A DNA stretch of 64,000 nucleotides from Eutypa lata (GCA_022661535.1 JAKULF010000004.1:3596001-3660000); one strand, 5' to 3'. Shown: positions 44,180 through 58,457, counted from the first letter of the stretch. Numbers and translations: made by a program. The notes: generated by a model from the sequence alone, not told the origin.

Positions 44180-45251
44180 TGTGAAATGATATATTCAGGA
44201 TCGCCGAATTTTATTTTATCAAACAACAATGCTTATGGTATCTAAGATTTAGAGCCCCAAGTGAGGTCGGCTCTAACTCCAGGTGACAAGGAGGATCGCA
44301 AGTCTAGCGACGACAAGATGAAGGCAAACTGGACAGTTAACGAGACAGTGTGTAAAGCATCATATCTAATCAAGTAATAGCATATACAATGGTCAATCGA
44401 TCGAATGAAACGAAGTGCGTCTAATTATACGCTATTTCGACAACTTATGGCTGGATAGCGCTCTCTGGTGATAGGGTCAAGTCGCGACAAACATGAATGC
44501 GATGCGAGTTCCAGCAAAGGCGCAAGGACGGGATCGGTGTTTGTCAGTATCTAGTATCCACAGTTCAAGTTATCCTCTTTTAAGCACCGAGTCACGTGTT
44601 TTGGTGACTCTGAACGTTTCACCTGCCAAAATCACACATTGTGTACCGTGCGAGACTGTGTTTTGACTGTATTTAGGAGTATGTGTACTATCTAACTAGA
44701 GTCACGTAGGGATACCTACATCTCAGTGTCTGCTTTTGAATATTTAGGATGTAATAGTTATTCCTATTCTAGAACAAAATCGACGTATGGATAAGTAGAG
44801 AGGTAGAGGTGTAGTTCATCCCAATACTCTGTCAAGGGCGAGAGAAGAGATAGTCCTATTGATGATAGAAAGGATGAGACTTTCTTCCTTCCACATCCCC
44901 GACTGTCCTTTGAAAATAATATCGCTCGCTATTTATATATGTCTTGATGCCAACATGAATCGCATGCCTTGATGTACACTCGTCTTATAATACAAGAGCC
45001 AGTTCACTTATGTAGTCCAGAATAGGAACAGGGAATCAAAGTGGTCTGAACCGATTGTCTTTTTTTATTTTAATGGTTGGATCCTTCATCGCGCACGCAA
45101 ACCAGCACTGAGTCTAGCCCTAACGTTAGGCAATCAAGCAATCCTAGATTGTTTGCAAAAGCTCGGGTGCCGTATCAGTCCCATCTACCAACAATTAGCA
45201 TCGTCACTACATATTGCAGCACGCAAATTCTAGTCCGAGAGCATAGATAGC
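44180..45251. other. Intergenic region upstream of the acidic-protein gene
   Basis: No gene was recognised. An inverted repeat GAGTCAC..GTGACTC with a CACGTG overlapping its left arm lies at 44589-44610 (separate entry). The rest is A+T-rich. Confidence 0.4.
44589..44610. promoter_or_regulatory. Inverted repeat with CACGTG E-box
   Basis: GAGTCAC (44589-44595) and GTGACTC (44604-44610) are perfect 7 bp inverted copies separated by 8 bases. The left arm overlaps CACGTG at 44593-44598. It lies about 410 bp upstream of the acidic-protein gene. bHLH factors bind CACGTG and bZIP factors bind TGACTC-type halves, so this could be a composite site; that is inference. Confidence 0.35.
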
Positions 45252-46019
45252 TTACCCCGTATCTTTCTGTCTTGCCATTCCACCAGATTGCCCTTTTTCC
45301 TTGCCCTACAGGCACGCTGAGTTAGCAATAGCCAGCGGGCCAGCGAGGCCAAATTCTCGGAGGCTAGAACCTACCGACATGCCCCCCTCCACCACTAACC
45401 GATCCAACTGGTAGAATTCACTGATCACCGTTTGTCGCTAGAAAATGTCAACGTCAGCCGTTGTCCTGTTTTTCACTTCTTGAAACTCTTCTCGTATTGG
45501 GAAACCCCGTAGGTGCACCTGGTAGCCCCGCCCTCGGCGCTGGGTGCGCAATTCACCTCCCGTCGCCAACCAAGCAGGGCGTATATCACATACCTTCATC
45601 GTCTGTAGCTCCTTAAGTCCCTTCTGTATGAGGTCTTGTATCTGCCTAGGATCTTCGACCTGCATGTTTTCTCGGAAAGCATCTCTCGTCCGCCGCTTTG
45701 CGTATTCTCTATAGTTGTAAGACTGGAACTTCTCGCCCGTCCGTAATAATTGCCTGTACTGTAACCCCCGAAAAAGATTTGAGTCAGCCCTGCGCATTTG
45801 CAAAAGCGACTAAGGTGTGCACTGCGCCTGTGCGCCCGTGCTCACGATGATGAATAGGTACGAGTAGAGGGCGCAATATTTTTGCTTGCCCAGCCGGGAG
45901 TTCCGCATATAGCTCTATTCTTCTGAAGCAGCTCTAGGAGTCTCAAATAGGTGCAAACTACTCACCAGCGACCGAGATTGTTGTGGAAGATCGCCCTTGA
46001 GGGCTGAGACGATGGACAT
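45252..46019 (-). CDS. isd11: Isd11 (LYR-motif protein of mitochondrial Fe-S cluster assembly)
   Basis: Four exons, 46019-45966, 45758-45594, 45437-45375 and 45305-45252, all in phase 0, give 111 residues. The LYR motif is assembled at the first junction: exon 1 ends SRSL and exon 2 starts [40 protein letters not shown] and [20 protein letters not shown] follow, then [12 protein letters not shown], which is diagnostic of Isd11. Isd11 stabilises the cysteine desulfurase Nfs1 together with the acyl carrier protein in the mitochondrial matrix. The C-terminal [17 protein letters not shown] is polar. The open frame upstream of exon 2 (to about 45803) is intron read-through, not coding. The last exon's stop lies inside a GTAAG, so further splicing cannot be fully excluded. 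Confidence 0.92.
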
Positions 46020-46673
46020 TTTAACAATTTGGTTCTTGTTGTTGCGACTCCAGTAGGTAGGAAGTAAAAGAAAATTTTATTCTGGGTTGGTTCAGTAAGA
46101 ATCCAGGTTCGTGCCCTACAAAGATACCTATGTTACAAGGTTGCTGGAGGAGAAGAAAGTACGTTAGAAAAAGATGATGCAACCAATAGCAAATTCCGTC
46201 CGCGATAGCGCATTGGATTGGATTGATAGGAGAGTGCTAGTAGCTACCTAGAGGTAAGGTAGGTACTGACTGGGCTATTTCAACGGCTGGCCTCGGTTAT
46301 AAATCCCCGGCCCCGAGCCCCGACCGAATCGAAACTACGAATCGGCCGTAAAATGTAATTATCTGTAGGTGAGATACGATCCAGCGATCCTATGTGTAAA
46401 TGATGATAAGGCATGTTCCTTCTTTATAGATTAGTGATGGTCGGTGAGTTTATTCCTACGAGGTAGGTAGAAGATAAGTCAATATGCAAGTATCCATGTT
46501 TTGGGGCAGGTAGGTAGATAAATACATTCTAAGAACCTACGATCCATTCAAGTACGCGACGCAGCCAATGAATTCTATAGACAAACAATTCCACTTGGAT
46601 ATGTTACAATAGTTTGCAAAATTATGATACGGTATTATGCCACACTGAGAAGCCTAAGAAGCCAAATAAGCAG
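46020..46673. other. Promoter of ISD11 and 3' flank of the MYND-like gene
   Basis: Intergenic; TAGGTAAGGTAGGTA at about 46250-46265 and CAGGTAGGTAG near 46508 are examples of the AGGT tracts scattered through the window. No gene was recognised. Confidence 0.4.
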
Positions 46674-48082
46674 TTATTCTAACGACACAGTCGCCCCTGT
46701 TCTCTGCTGGTACTTCTTAATGGCATCGTCTAGTGTGATGAAGTGCTCTTCTATCTTTCTAGCTTGATACTGCGTTTTGTCCTCCAACGCGAATTCGAGC
46801 TGATTCTCGTCGTCTATCTCGCTGTGCTTTCTCTTTCTCTCGGGAATGTGAAGTTCGTCTCGGTGGCGCTGAAAATTGGCATGATAGCATCGAGGAGAGC
46901 AGAAAATAGATGACAACTTCAAATTCGAGAGGCATTCTCGGCAAAATACTGGTATCCGTCCGCCTTCGTCCATTTCCTCATCAACTTCATGCATATTTAT
47001 ACAGTATTGACCCGAGGTACAACTATGTGTTGCTTTCATATGTGATTCCTATTAATCAAGATTAGAATTATAACATAACCAGTGGAGGTTGGGAGTTGGT
47101 ATGAACATACATAATCCTCGTCATGACATTTCTGCGAGCAGTATAGAACAGGCTTGTTCTCCACTTTGTACTGCTCACTAAGAATATGACATAGCGGACA
47201 AGCTAGGAAATCTTGTGCATCTAAAGCCTTCGAACAAGCTGTGCAAGGTGGGAGTTGGGATTGATCATCAGACGCCGCGGCGGCAGCAGCAGCTGCCGCC
47301 CTATCTTGGCGAGCCTTCTGTTTTTTGGCCAGGCTCAATTCATGTGCTGCTTTCGCCCTCTTGAGTTCATCCAGCTTTCCCTGTAGCCTCTGCTTTTGGT
47401 CCTGCTCGCTCTGAGCTGATTGGCGGTCACGAAGCATCGTATTCACCACATCCATGATAGGGATTCCGCTCCGAACCATATCAACATATTTCCCATACTT
47501 CCCCGGACCCTGGGTGTCGATAATAGGTTTGAAAAAGACGTCAACGTAAATCTCGTTCCGTGCCTGCGGAGATTTGGCATCCTTCAACCGGTTCAGGAAA
47601 TCGTCTAATGCTACTTCATGGGAGAGACCATCATCACTAATTGCCGCTCTCAACTCCGTAGCAAGCTCTTCTGTAGTTATGCTGGTGTCGTTCAGCTTAT
47701 GTTGTAACAGTCTTCCTTGGGATGGAGACTTGGTTGCCGCGTGAAGACCAAGATTCTTGACCTTGTCACGGTACCATTCCTTCTTTTCATCATGGATGCG
47801 TTGTTCAATCGTCTTAAAATCCAGGTTCCCGCCGCGAGCTTTTGAGAACATGGTATCTAACTCCTGTAGGAACAGACGCCTCCCGGAGAACCATTCCTTA
47901 GTAGAAGAGTTTAAATATCGATCCCTCATTCGGTTCAACAACCGATCCCGGCACTCTGGACACTGCAAGACATGTTGTTTGCCATGATCCTTATAGCACG
48001 CGGTCTTGATAATTTCCAAGTCGTCTGCGCATAGTCGGCGTTCCTTATGGAGATTCAGCAGTTCATCCCACGGCTCTAGCAT
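46674..48082 (-). CDS. MYND-type zinc-finger-like protein, function unknown
   Basis: Two exons, 48082-47111 and 47048-46674, joined in phase across a 62 bp GTATGT...ATAG intron, give 448 residues. An N-terminal CYKDHGKQHVLQCPECRDRL may bind metal. A helical middle region is rich in charged residues, with a coiled-coil-like KQRLQGKLDELKRAKAAHEL and an alanine run. Around residues 285-340, CTAC, CPLC, YCSQKC and HMKATHSC follow the CxxC-CxxC-YCSxxC-HxxxC order of MYND fingers, and the splice junction falls inside it. A second cysteine set, CRECLSN and FCSPRCYHANF, follows, with a basic RKRKHSEID. MYND fingers mediate protein-protein contacts; the family is unassigned. It is divergent from SF3B5, 572 bp apart. 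Confidence 0.78.
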
Positions 48083-48654
48083 GGTGTTTTATGTACTGCA
48101 AGTAAACCAAATCCTCAGTGCCCAGTGGGGCAAATCCCAAAATCAGGTCGCGTTAAGGCTTGCTTGTTTTCGAAGGCCTCAGTATTACCCCTGGTGAAAG
48201 TGGTTGAAATTGATGTTGTCGCGACCGTTTTAGTCTAAGACTGAGCTTCTTTTATCGAAGAAATCCGTGGGTGTGACCGAATATATGACTTAATCTGTCA
48301 CAAATTGTAGGCGGCTACAAGTAATCGTCGGTTTTCAAAAACAATAGAATATCCCCAATCGATCTTCAATACTTCTCTCTTTTAACAGATAGCGGAAGTT
48401 ACGATGTTCGGGTTATATACATACATACATCTTAGAGGTCAGGTAGTACGTGTACGTTCGTACTCTCAAGTGCATACTAAGAACATTAGCGCTGGCCCAA
48501 GCTCTAACGTTAGCTACCAAATTTGGCATGACCTGGGCTGCTGGGGCATAAACCCGGCCTGACTGCCTGGCGGATTTTCAAGCTCCCTATTCCATCCCAT
48601 CGCATCCCATCTGACAGATAACCACATCTTATAACGAAGCCCTTCCAATTGAAA
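48083..48654. other. Divergent promoter of the MYND-like gene and SF3B5
   Basis: 572 bp separate the two start codons, so the genes probably share promoter DNA. A TACATACATACATC run is at about 48417-48432. No coding region was seen. Confidence 0.5.
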
Positions 48655-49009
48655 ATGGTGAGTTATTAGAACAAGCAAACATCTATACAAATTCAAGTAT
48701 TCAATGATTAACACATATACATAGGCAGACAAGTTGCGCACCCAGCAAGAACTCGAGCGGCTGCAGGCCAAATACATTGGAACTGGCCATCCGGACACAA
48801 CATCGTGGGAATGGAGAACCAACATCGCCCGCGACACATACTCGAGCATCGTCGGCCACCCTCCTCACCTTGCCTACATCGCCCTTGCCCAGAATGAACC
48901 CACTTCCAAGGTTCGCGCTCAGCTCATTCGCAAGATGATCCAACCCTGTGGTCCCCCGCCTCCACGAGAAGGAGACGAGCCTATACCAAGACCATCGCAG
49001 GGGAATTGA
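48655..49009 (+). CDS. SF3B5: Splicing factor 3B subunit 5 (SF3b10/Ysf3)
   Basis: Exon 1 contributes only the initiator ATG (48655-48657), followed at once by a GTGAGT donor; exon 2 is 48725-49009. The product is 95 residues: M then ADKLRTQQELERLQAKYIGT, GHPDTTSWEWRTNIARDTYS, SIVGHPPHLAYIALAQNEPT and VRAQLIRKMIQPCGPPPPRE. These blocks are the near-invariant SF3b10 sequence. The protein sits in the SF3b complex of U2 snRNP next to SF3B1 and helps branch-site recognition. The C-terminal tail EGDEPIPRPSQGN is a few residues longer than the usual form. Confidence 0.95.
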
Positions 49010-49413
49010 GCGTAACTGGCCGGTTATTCAAGCGCATTTAGAGGGGTACTATGCACTTTACGATGCCATATCCCACCGGCCATCATCACGAAAGACCAGT
49101 CTCGGTCTACGAGCACTCAACGGACAATCACATTTCGAATGCGCGAAGTTTCCCGAGTACCGAAGACACCATCTCCTATCTATGCGAATTTACTTGTTAT
49201 GCGAATAGAAGGGGTATCTATGCAAATACTAGTGCAAACATAATATGCACAGCTATACCCATACCCTTATCATTTCTCAATATCATTAGTATCGTTCCTT
49301 GCTGCGCCGGTATAGAAAAATAATAAGACCCGAACCCGTCAAAGCTCGTATCCATTGTACATCTTTTCGCCCATATCAAGCCATAAGACATTTCATCAGC
49401 TAGGATGATATCT
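49010..49413. other. Spacer between convergent SF3B5 and NSE3
   Basis: 404 bp of 3' sequence. Short open frames continue on the + strand but have no family features. Confidence 0.4.
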
Positions 49414-50463
49414 TCATCCAGCGCCGCCGTCTTCCCCCTCGTCCTGACGCGTTTCCTGCAGGCCTAGGCTCTTGTGTAGTTTCTTGTTGAAATCGTCCGG
49501 CGGCTCACCCCAAACTTCGGTGACGAAGGCCGCAATGCTCTGAGGCGGGATCTCGACCTTGCCCCTCGGGCCGACACACCAGGTTATCGTGTCTTCGTCT
49601 CCATCCGACTTATCTACCACCTTGTCGAGGTAGCCTTGTCTGACCAACTTCTGCAAGACATTGTCTGTTTTGTCCATAGGGAGGTTCTGACTGGCATTCA
49701 ATCGGCCGAGATGGCGCCTGAGCTTCATGTCGCTTAGCTCACTACCGCTTAGGACGATGAGGGAGATTATCATGGTGTAGAATCCGATGTAGGAGGCTTC
49801 TTCTTGCGAGCTCGGTACTCTAGCCGGGGCGATTATGGCGTGAGATTTGTACTCTACAGGCAGGATGGAAACTAGAATATACTGTCGTGAGGATTGGGAG
49901 GCCTGAGAGGTTGCTTTCCTAGCGGACGCCTCTTTGGAATATAGTTAGCCGGATCCGAATCTGCGGTAGGAATAAATTAAGACATAACCTACTCTGCCTA
50001 TCCTTCAGTGTTCGCTTCTCCTTGACGGGTAATTCAGACATCTCCATGCCAAACACCTGCCGCAATTGAGTTTGGGCACCGTCGAACACTCGCCTGAACA
50101 ATCTAGCGTTATTTCCCAGGACTTGTGCAGGTGGTAGGTATGTTAGCAATGTCGCGAGACAGTAGTAGTATAAGACCACACTAGAGATTACTCACCTTTG
50201 TCTCGAATCCCATCCCTCTTAATAGGTATTCTCGCATACTCGCAGGCTAGAGCATATCGCACCAGCTTGTTGACTAGCTGATCTTCGGCGCCGTCGCCTG
50301 ATCGATCCATGTTGTCGCCGTCGTCCTGCTCGTCTTCGGATGCGTCAGACTCGGCAGAATCATTGGCCCGACGAGCCTGGCCCCGGCGTGATACTATGCT
50401 CTCGTCATGCCCATTGTCGTCATGGTTGCCTGTGCGCCGGCGTCTTTGACTCTGAGGGGGCAT
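49414..50463 (-). CDS. nse3: Nse3 (MAGE-domain subunit of the Smc5-Smc6 complex)
   Basis: Three exons, 50463-50196, 50121-49993 and 49931-49414, give 304 residues. The first 60 residues are disordered, with basic (QRRRRTGNH) then acidic (SDASEDEQDDGDNMD) stretches. The MAGE domain follows: LVNKLVRYALACEYARIPIK, VLGNNARLFRRVFDGAQTQL, RQVFGMEMSELP, then QYILVSILP, GFYTMIISLIVLSGSELSD and WCVGPRGKVEI. Nse3 pairs with Nse1 and Nse4 to bridge and regulate Smc5-Smc6 on DNA during repair. The second intron (GTAGGT...CCAAAG) uses an AAG acceptor at 49932 after a CTAAC branch point; alternative AGs give the wrong frame. It is divergent from SLS1, 576 bp apart. Confidence 0.92.
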
Positions 50464-51039
50464 GGTTGTGAACTGCCTTCAACGGTATAGGGAAGTATTG
50501 AGACGAATGAGATGGAGATAGAAGGTTTACAAGACAACTCCTACGGTAATAAGTAACCCCTTGCGAAAGTGCCTACATCTACCAAGGTAGTTATATGGGT
50601 AGTTAGGCTATACAATATATATCCGTGTAATATTCTTTGGAGGGGCATGTATGTTGTAACGATGAATCCTACGCGCTTCTTTCCAATTTAACAGCCAAGC
50701 GCGTCTTTCCTAGGGCCCATTAAACCAGCTTTAAGCGGGTAGCTAAGGGTCTACCTCCTCTAGTTAAGGATCTACTTTAGATAAGAGATGCCGATAAGAA
50801 AAAAAGATGCTGGGCGCATTATATTCTTGCGATAACTAAAGTCATAGTTATTGGAAATGGTTAAATGTTGAAGCATGTCCGTCATGTCATGTCATGTCAT
50901 ATTATATTAAGCCAATGTTCTATTTACAGTACAATAGTTCACTTTCTTATACACCCTATAACACATAATACCTCGAACTAAGTGAGACAGATCTCCCCGG
51001 GATTATCTGTGCCTTCCCTAAGGCAATAAATCATTCTTC
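50464..51039. other. Divergent promoter of NSE3 and SLS1
   Basis: 576 bp between start codons. It contains a GTCAT pentanucleotide repeat (GTCATGTCATGTCATGTCAT) at about 50880-50899. No gene was seen. Confidence 0.5.
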
Positions 51040-54000
51040 ATGTTTACACGAAATATCGCTTCTACTTCCGTCTGTTTCAGATGTAGATTGCGCCTTCTTC
51101 TCTCTAGCCAGAAACCCCGGCACCTTTCAGCTCTAAGTATAGCGCCATCCTTGAAACGACGTCGACCTATACCGAGTATACGGGATATACGGGATATACG
51201 GGACATACGATACTTCGCAACCGAGTCGACCGTTCCCGCTCCCGACCCAGAACATTCACACCGAGAAAAAGAAGAAGGGGAAAGTCAAATACAAGATGAC
51301 ATCTTATTTTCTGAACTCAACCATGATGTTGCTGAAAATGAGTCAAGGGGTCCTTCGGACGAACGCCGCACCACTGTTCGAGTTAAGCGACCCAACACCG
51401 GCAGGGGAGGGAAGAGACGCCTGGCGGGAACCCGTGTTCTCACCGAAGCCACCGAGAGTCTAGGTTCTCAAATGCTGGGAAGACCAGCCCACGCTATTGT
51501 CATGAAGGAGGGCATATATAAAAAGAAGCGGCCCGAGCCTGTGACATTAGATGAAGATCCTACACCAACCAGGATTGTAGATATTCTCAACAGCCAGAGC
51601 CAAGCCATCACTTCCGAAGACGTCCGCGCCAATATCGATGGCCTCCGTCCTACGGAAGAGACGTTCTTATCAGAGAAAGACTTCCGGGAACTACAAGATA
51701 CCCTTACCGAGGGTTTTCTAAAGGTTCAACTAAAGGATTACATACTGAACTACAGGGAACATGGGGAGCCTACGTCCAATGAATCTACCACGCCCGTTGA
51801 AGCACATATAGAGGAGAAAGACAGCGTTGCACAACCATACGAGTGGATCAAAAGTGTAAGCCCTTGGGTCCCGTTAACTGGTGACTCAACCATAGTAGAG
51901 GGTGCTTACCGCAACCTTCATGGTTATTTGCCCGAGTCGGCTACTGAAAAAGAGAGGTTAGCTGTCCGCATACTGCGAGAGTGCTGGCAGCTTTCTATAC
52001 GAGAGCTCAGTTCACTCCTAGGGGAGACACGGGTCAAGATTCGAAACTACGAGTTTACCCTCTTAATGCGTAAGCATCCTATTTCTCCAGCCCCTGTCAA
52101 CATCTCTCCCACTCTCTCGCTTTCTTCCTCTTTACCTTCCAAGTACTAACCCTTCCCCGCCCACTGTAGGCGGCACGCAACGTTTCATGAACCAGCTGGG
52201 CCTCACTTGGTTAGAACCCGGTGAGAAGATCGAGGCAATCCGAAACCAGAAGCTGCTGCGGTTGATCACAACGAAAACAAAAGCCGAGATTATACTCAAG
52301 AATATCCATGAGACTCTCGCGCGCGTAACGATGAAGACGGTCCCCCTAAACATCATCTCTTCCAACCCTGTAGACGACGCACTGCTAGAAGAAGTTGGCC
52401 GCATCACCAATACCCACATCAGAAGGAGCCACAATGACAAACGAGTCAGTTCACCCCAGGATACCACCTCCACTTCCTTCCACTCCGATATGCTGAACCA
52501 TTCTATTTTACAGCTTCATGTCACCTGGATCGAAACGAGACGCGATAGTCGAGGTCTTGAGGATCTCCGCCACGTCGTCTTCCGCTTACTTTGGACCGCT
52601 CTCGCGCCCGAAAGAGCATCGACCGCTCTGTATGCCGAGATCTCCAGCAACCAGACTGGCGCCCAGTTCGTTGCGGACAAGACGAATAGAGAAAAATGGG
52701 GTTGGAAGGATAAAATGGAAGAATGGGCTCGTTATGTCCTCCCACTACCCACCCCAGAGATCGAAGCATCTGGCCAAGATGCCAACTCCAACGTCAAGCC
52801 TGGCGAAGTCGACGGCCCTTTGCAGAATCTTCCACTGCCAATGTTGTCTAGCTTTCCCAGTTTGGCCAAGAGTCGGGGCTTACCCCTCGGAGATCTCTCC
52901 CCTATAGCAAACCGCGTTAGATGGGCACGGGAAAGCAAGACGACGACGAAAGCCCACTTCGGTCACCTGCTGCATTCCTACCAACCAACCGCTCCACCAC
53001 CACAAGATATACCTGAGCTCCTCGCATCGCACCACCCGCGCATCTTCTCGCCGACAACACCGCATCCCCTCCACCTCGCCAAGCTCGACTCCACCGCTGG
53101 AGACAACCCCGAACTCCCCTCTCACATAGGCCAGACGAAGTCCACCGTCGTCATCCGGTTCTGGCCGAGCCCCAGCACCAAACCAGGTGAAGAAGCCTGG
53201 CTGCCCAAGTTGGCCAACCCCCCGCCTGGCAAACACGCCAGTAGGCAAAATGGGCCGCCGAGATGGACCAATCACTGGAATAAGTGGACCGACGACGACG
53301 AGGACGTCTCGACCTCGACCTCGACTGGCAATGATAATGACGAGACGTCGACTAAAAAGTACAACGACGAGACGTCAGCACCTCCCGTGCTCGAGCTCCG
53401 CCTCGCCGCCACCGACACCGAGATCCTCGGCGTCGAGAGCCTGCAGGCCATCGTCGACTGCCAAGTCTCCGACGTGATGCTGCCCTCCTCGCCCGTGGAC
53501 ATGCGCGTGACGCAGACGCGCCGCGTCGACCTTATTCCCCTCATAAACGCCCTCGAAAGCACACCAGCCGACAACAACAACAACAGCAGCGACGTCCTTG
53601 CCAACTGGAAGCCCATCTCGGACTTCCTGTCGAACGCGCGCCTGGACCTGGCCGCCGGCAAGCTCGAGATGCCGCCGCGGCAGCGGTTCCCCATCCCGCG
53701 GCGTCTGTTTTCCCGACGCCGGGATTCTCTTCTTCTTGCGAAAGAAGAAGAGTCGAAAGAGTCGTCCGGGGGGGAAAACCCACTCGCAGAATTCCTCGAC
53801 TACGAAAAGGAAGAGAAGGACCTACTGAGCGCCACCTACGAGTTCGTCGGCCTCGAGCTGCACCGCTCGACCTCCATCCCGTACGACGACGTCGGTCGGG
53901 GGTACGGGCACGGGCACACGCTGACGTACACGTCGATCGAGGCCGGGCAGGGCGGCGGGCGCCGTGCCGAGGTCACGCTCGAGCCGGTTCTACCGAGCAG

Positions 54001-54190
54001 CGGGCGCAGCGGCGAGAAGTTTAATAATAATAAACCTGACGACAATGTTGAGGTCGACGCCAGGGAGCCCCAGGAGGAGTCCCAGGAGGAGGAAGAGCTT
54101 CAGAAGGACTTCTTGGCGTGCTGCTACAGGTTCGCGAAGAGCGACTTGCTGTGGTCTGGATATCTCATGAACCGGCAACGGAAACCTTGA
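51040..54190 (+). CDS. sls1: Sls1-like mitochondrial inner-membrane regulator of expression
   Basis: Two exons, 51040-52069 and 52170-54190, joined across GTAAGC...GTAG, give 1016 residues. The N-terminus MFTRNIASTSVCFRCRLRLL is a mitochondrial presequence, followed by a 9 bp tandem repeat coding IRDIRDIRDIR at about residues 47-57. Conserved blocks include RVLTEATESLGSQMLGRPAH, YEWIKSVSPWVPLTGDSTIV, RILRECWQLSIRELSSLLGE and QRFMNQLGLTWLEPGEKIEA, the last resembling the winged-helix/KH-like parts of Sls1. In budding yeast Sls1 links mitochondrial transcription to translation at the inner membrane. The second half is variable, with T/S/D-rich insertions. The 3' half has high G+C, producing long shadow frames. 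Confidence 0.85.
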
Positions 54191-54673
54191 TAGTATAGTT
54201 AGCTCTCTTGTATGAATAAATGGAGAAAGATTTTTTAAGATATAGACAATGTATTACGGCCTTATGTAGTAGCATCAAGATGTATATATACAACATGTAA
54301 CAACACTACTTTACAATTATCACGACGTAGTCATGACAACAAATATATAGCGATTACGTTGATAAGAGAAACCTTGACTTGTCATATTCACATAACGTCT
54401 ACTAAAGGACCCTTGTACATAAACATCATCACATGCATAGAAGTATGTTAAAGTCATTTTGGTCATCACGGTCTATTGGCTCTATTTCCTTACTACAGGC
54501 ACTAATGAGAAGATTCATCGCAGAAAAGCCCATAACCCTTCCTCTCATGTAGCCATCCTAAGTCATACGCCCATCAGATCGTGCAAAGCAACAAAGGAAC
54601 TCGTAGGCGCATGGTCATGTCATCGCAGTAATCTGCGCGCAAAGGTTGATACAAGAAGTTATTAGGGTATAAC
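54191..54673. other. Spacer between convergent SLS1 and TEF1
   Basis: A+T-rich 3' ends of both genes; nothing else was recognised. Confidence 0.45.
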
Positions 54674-56522
<1,849 letters not shown>

Positions 56523-58457
56523 TTTGAAGGATGGAAAGGTTTAGTGACGATAGTTCGTATGGGTATCAATGTGAAGTCGTAAGGGAGATAGATGAAACTG
56601 TAGAGTAGAGATGGTTAGTTTGTGAAGATTCCAGATAATTCTTGATGGGTAGGAAGGTTCTCAACGTACATCGCAGATGGTGATGCTAAAGGGATCACAC
56701 GGTATGCAGACGACTCATCAAAGGTTCAAGAGGGATGGAATTTCAGAGGAGGACGTTTCCAGCTTTAAGAAGTGGGAGAGTCAAGAATTTTTTTGCTGGT
56801 CTACCCCGCTTCACGCGCGCTGTCTGCACAAGTGGGCTACGCACCAAATTGAAAATTTAATTTGTGGGATTCTGGACCCGCTAATATGGGCACTATCAAT
56901 TTCTATGTAGCTTTGGCTTTAATTTCAACCTGATTGCCTACATACACAATATAGTATTCTAGGTACATTCCTATTGTGTGTTTTCCCCTTCCACTTTCTG
57001 ATTGTCTACCTATGTACATAGGTAGGCAGGTACTTTCGAATCAATAAAGCACAATATGCTACTTTAGTTTATTTCAATATTAATAACAATCGTAGATGAT
57101 TTGATTTGGTTAATTAGCAGAGAGCCAACCCGTGCTATACTAGATAGATACCTGTCTACATAGGGTATGTATGCATTTCATCATGGTTTTTTATTACCCC
57201 TCTAGCCCCTCTACATATCTGCCCCTCCCAATAGGATGGATGATCTTGTCCGGACTATCAAAAGGTTTGCCTCCTCGCAACGCAATGCGGTTTCAAAAAA
57301 ATTTCATGCTATGCGCTATGGGTAAGTCATCGCCTAACAACGGCCTGACTCATTGTGAGCCCAGACCAGGCGCCATACATTAAATAAAGTACTTGCACAG
57401 GATGTGTGCCGAATCTGCTAAAACCTACTACATACCTGCATACATACATACATACATACCCACACATCTTGAACTTACTCGACCCCTCCTTCTTTACGTC
57501 ATTCCTAATTGGGCCGCTCGACGACCTTCTCATCCGGTCATCAAAGGATTTGGCAGCTTGGGTACACATTGCATATGTATGTGTATGTATTATGTATGAT
57601 ACTCACATCGTGACATAAATATTCATGATCATTCTGAGGTATCCAGCAATTACTACGATTAATTTTTGCTAGAATAAACGACAAGTGTTAGGCGTTGCAT
57701 TGATTGTAATAGCACCTGCATAATTACATTATTTAATAGACATGAGTTAAGTAAGGCTCTTTCTACGTAGCAATAATAAGACCAGTATTTATGAACTCTC
57801 GCATCAAATTATGTATGTACATAGGCAATAGGTGGTTGAACCAGATAACAGAAACCTTGATAGCAGGGTTGTTCTTGGTGATCTGATTATTACTTTTAGT
57901 TGGAGCCCATAGACAAATACTCGAATCACATGACTGCCTCACACAGCATTCAATGCACGTTAGAGCCATTTTCATATGCAGGAGGTGCGAATTTGCTGCT
58001 GGCATAGTTGCTTATCATAAGACTTGCAGAATCGAGATCAGCAGGAAATAAATACAAGCCTGTGGCAATGCACTTCTCTTCTTCTAATTCTACCATTGGT
58101 TTACCCGTGATATATGATACCATCCGTGTGTTTAAAACACCACACTAAGATGCACCTACAGACATTGTGATGTGGAAGAAGTTGCCTTCAGAGCAGATGT
58201 CACGCCGAGAGAAAAGAAGATGCCGACAGTCTTAACACGAAGACTAGAGGCTAACTTCACCACTGCGAGAGCATTAGAATGGCTCGCGTTAATCGCAATA
58301 TTCAATGGAAGCTTCCACTCTCCAGTTAAGTGTCTGTCTTCATCTGGGACATAAGCTATATACAGCAATAGCAAACGGCCTCTACAGCCGGGCCTAGCAC
58401 TGACCTGATAGTCAGCAAGCCCCTAAACTAGACTGAGGTGCTGAGAATACTGAAGGG
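56523..58457. other. TEF1 promoter and intergenic region
   Basis: About 1.9 kb without a recognised gene. A CATA microsatellite (CATACATACATACATACATAC) is at about 57439-57460. AGGTAGGCAGGTA is near 57020. Open frames in this stretch are short and featureless. Confidence 0.45.
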
